A DNA stretch of 64,000 bases, taken from the NCBI GenBank assembly GCA_013433145.1, contig CM024178.1, positions 5,069,260-5,133,259 on the forward strand. The letters run 5' to 3'. The DNA comes from Ascaris suum (lineage: Eukaryota; Nematoda; Chromadorea; Rhabditida; Ascarididae). The notes under the pieces are model-generated. The model saw only the letters and a list, made by a program, of their open reading frames with translations. It was not told the DNA's origin and made no database searches. A program made the translations under genes and the position numbers. Below, piece after piece: positions 58,201 through 64,000 of the stretch; position 1 is the first letter of the stretch, and the number at the start of each line of letters is the position of its first letter.

Positions 58201-60896
58201 CAAGGTATAGGACACCTTGTATTTAAGGCAATCACCTTTTCGCGCGACGATGCGTCTCATTCGTTCCGATGAACGTATCGCTGATTTAAGCGCTTTATGA
58301 GGACGTAAACATACTACGATGATTCAACGATAAAAATTCGTAAAACATAAATGTGTGCGCATTTCTATTTTTAATTACGATTATAATTCTTGTTGCTGAC
58401 TAAATCATTTGATTACTCATATATGCAAAAAATTCTATTAGCATGACGAAATTTAATTTGCATATTTGTAAGAGATTCTATTAACACGTTAAAAATTACA
58501 ATATGGTCAAAGGAAAACATTTTCAATCGCAGTAACGAATAGAAACAACAATAAAACATTGAAGAAAAATTTATGTTGTTGAAGTGTATAGCTGGCGGTC
58601 ACCTCAACCTTGCATTACCTTGATGTACCAGTAAGCTAAATAATGAATTCTTTTGAGTACATCACAATTAGTCAAGAATCGTTCGATCGATGTCGACGAT
58701 CGTTCGTTGTGAGTTTCTAATGAACGCTTTGCATTGTGCGAAATTGCTGAAGCATATCGAACAAAAACAGTCCCACTGAGTACTGCAAAGTTTAAGCAGA
58801 CGGGAGTTTGGCAGAGAAAAAATCCGATATTTAAACAGGTCGGACATCGCATCGATTACAGTTCGCACCTTTATAAACTAGAGTCGGTGCGGTAGATTAC
58901 TGCGCTGTCACTCTTCGCCGTGGACCAGTGGTTCGAGATATGATCGTGACTGCAAGGTACAGAGGCCGGAAATGTCATACCATTTCTTATTCATCCTCAC
59001 CCCCTCAACTCTCGTTGGAAGTTAAAGGCTAGCCGTGCTAGTTGCCAAGTAAGTTAGTATTCAGTATGGAATTTCAGGCAAAATAATGTTTTTGCTAAGG
59101 TGGTTACTTCTGTCCACGTTGTTGAAAGTGTACTCCATGTCTCCAACGATCAACGTTCATCGGGAAGAAATTCTCATTGGGGCATATTTCGTTGCTTGCC
59201 TGTATATCATTGATATATCGCGTGAAGCATACACCAGGCGCCGTGAAGATGAGAATCACCGAAATAAATACGAGCAGCTGAAATAATACTACGAAACAAA
59301 TCACTTCACGGCAATCAACTATGAAAAAAAACTATAATTTGTAAAATTCTATACTGTTCAGTACTGCAAAATAGTAAAGCAGAGAGCAGTTCTAGTGATA
59401 TCAAATCTGAAAAGGCGATATAAAATATACTGTGGTGATTTAATTGTGTTGAATTTTTTGAAAAGTTACATTGTAAAGTTTTCACGAAAAGAAATGATAT
59501 ACTGATATCAGTGCTATAAGAAAGTACCTTGGACAGCTCCAATTAATCTGAAATTATTCGAAAAAAGGTCAACATTCTGAAGTGAGGAGTATAGAGGCGA
59601 TTTTTCGATTTTTTTTCGAAGAAACGTTCTCCTTCATTTATTCGACCAAATGCAGCACTAAAGTTTTTAGCGTTATCAATCGCAATTATGACAACAAATC
59701 GCGAGTTCTTTTTAAAAAGAGCAACTCCTATATGTTGACGGAGTCAATACAGCGAGGATTTGAGAAGATTTGCGAGGATAAGCGGAACTCTGAAAGAAGG
59801 AATTTCTTCATTAAAATTTGAGAAACTATGAGTGCTAAAAAATTTTTGAGGTCTTCGAAAATGGACGAACGAATGAAAAGTGCTAAATAATCAGTGCAAA
59901 ATACTAATGCAAAAATACTAATAGTTTTAGCTCAATGCAAAAAATACTAATAGTGCAGTTGGCAATTATTCGTTATAATAAAGACATAAAATATTCATCA
60001 CTTTATGTGATGAATGCATTTGTTCAAATCATTTCACTAACCTAATATGAAAGAGACCTTTTGGTTATGTATGAATCTGGATAGTAATATAGCGAAAAGC
60101 AATACTTCAAATCGAAATGAGGGAAAGAGGAGGGGAGAGGGCGGTGAAGGTGACGAAGATTAAAAGAATCAGCGCTGATTTGTGCCTCGGGCAATAAAAT
60201 TAGAATAATTTGTATTGTTGAGGTAAGCGACTCTATTTCCTATATTCATCTGCGCTTTGCATTCCATAAGAATAAATTCAGTTTCGATAACGTCAGTGAG
60301 TCAGAGCTAAACGAATATGCTCATGTGGATTCAACTGGAATGGACTAGAAGATTCCTCTTAGCCAAAATCATTGAGTGGATCTTGCATGCAGCTTCTAAA
60401 TCACTTAAATGCACATAATTAATATTCATTTATTCATTTCGAGTTTCTCATAAAAATATGAATGGTCTTAAAAGTTTATTCCATAGAAGGTATATTGAAA
60501 GAAGTGTTGGCTATTTGCTTTTCCATTCCATTAAACGATGTTTTAAAAAATGCATGCATGATGTTATATAACTGACTGTCATTTCTGTGGAATCTCGCCC
60601 CCTCCCCCTCCCCCTTCAAAAAAAACTGTCAACGTTTGAACGTTCAGCCCTTTGATAATTTCTTTCGAGGCAATTATAAATCCCATCAAAAGGGAAATGC
60701 GATTGCCTCGATATTAATGTCACTTCAAATAGGAATGTTCCTTAACAGCAGTCTGTGAGAGAATATTTTAATTTCTGCATTTAAATTAATTATATTTATT
60801 TTGATCTTGCATAAATAACAAATAAGTATTTTTACTTACAAGTACGATAGCTCTGAGAACTGCCGACGTTCCCGCATAAATCGTTTGCGATGTCAT
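55205..60896 (-). CDS. four-transmembrane protein, probably MARVEL-like
   Basis: Predicted 197-residue tetraspan protein. Exons on the minus strand are 60840-60896, 59108-59277, 57509-57614, 56315-56503 and 55205-55276; phases agree throughout. The start is ATG at 60894-60896. TM1 (about 14-33) contains LRAIVLLLVFISVILIF. A loop of about 45 residues with two Cys follows. TM2 is about 80-103 (IVIIAILFALPSLGFSCVQF). TM3 is about 112-135 (VFLSGVSVCVYLILGGVETW). A loop with Cys155 and Cys161 follows, then TM4 about 170-191 (FLFLCAVLFLIDVVIQI) and a short basic tail, KRNK. Small size, both termini probably cytosolic and Gly/Glu-Trp in TM3 suggest the MARVEL superfamily (membrane apposition and vesicle proteins). 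A claudin-like protein is the alternative, but I do not see the claudin W-GLW-C-C pattern. The donor of exon 59108-59277 (GTAACC) is weak, and a GC-type donor (CAG|GCAAGC) lies within that exon. The model is my reconstruction. Confidence 0.75.

Positions 60897-64000
<3,104 letters not shown>

Noticed and set aside
59086..59286. Plus-strand 66-codon frame overlapping a tetraspan exon
   Set aside because: The minus strand of the same DNA gives TM1 and a loop that splice in phase on both sides; the plus frame is its shadow.

Overview
This window is nuclear DNA from a nematode, most likely a rhabditid or strongylid-type worm (inference). The genes are split into many small exons with GTAAGT-like donors and TTTCAG/TTTGCAG-type acceptors. 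Introns run from a few hundred bases to about 3 kb. The recognisable products are animal proteins: kinesin light chain, an NMDA receptor subunit, an LBP/BPI family protein, a bHLH factor, a cyclophilin and a MARVEL-type tetraspan. The sequence is AT-rich with long (TA)n and poly-G tracts. I saw no operon of bacterial type, CRISPR array, phage or intact transposon. I rebuilt all gene models by eye by joining exons whose reading phases agree.

Layout. (1) 677-5924, plus strand: the 3' part of a kinesin light chain gene; its 5' exons lie before the window. (2) 5925-15726: about 10 kb without a supportable gene, holding the kinesin light chain 3' UTR, one (TA)n tract and one G18 tract. (3) 15727-17534, minus: a four-exon, 176-residue divergent cyclophilin. 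(4) 21737-23546, plus: a two-exon, 111-residue bHLH protein. (5) 24672-24833: a minisatellite of about 31-bp units between the two convergent 3' ends. (6) 25785-39440, minus: a GluN2-type NMDA receptor subunit (nmr-2-like) with 21 confident exons, from signal peptide to the segment after M4. A plus-strand tRNA-Thr(AGU) gene sits inside one of its introns. (7) 43597-53024, plus: a 14-exon secreted LBP/BPI/CETP-family protein of 667 residues with a long linker between its two barrels. (8) 55205-60896, minus: a five-exon, 197-residue four-helix membrane protein, probably MARVEL-like. (9) 60897-64000: no gene recognised, with a long (AAAT)n/(TA)n tract.

The genes do not form an evident pathway. 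They alternate in strand and look like independent transcription units. Kinesin light chain and the NMDA receptor subunit both act in neurons, but nothing here shows that they are linked. The most interesting points are the receptor's altered pore and ligand-site residues, the degenerate cyclophilin active site, the expanded LBP/BPI linker, a possible alternative 3' exon in the tetraspan gene, and a 58-bp near-perfect palindrome upstream of nmr-2.
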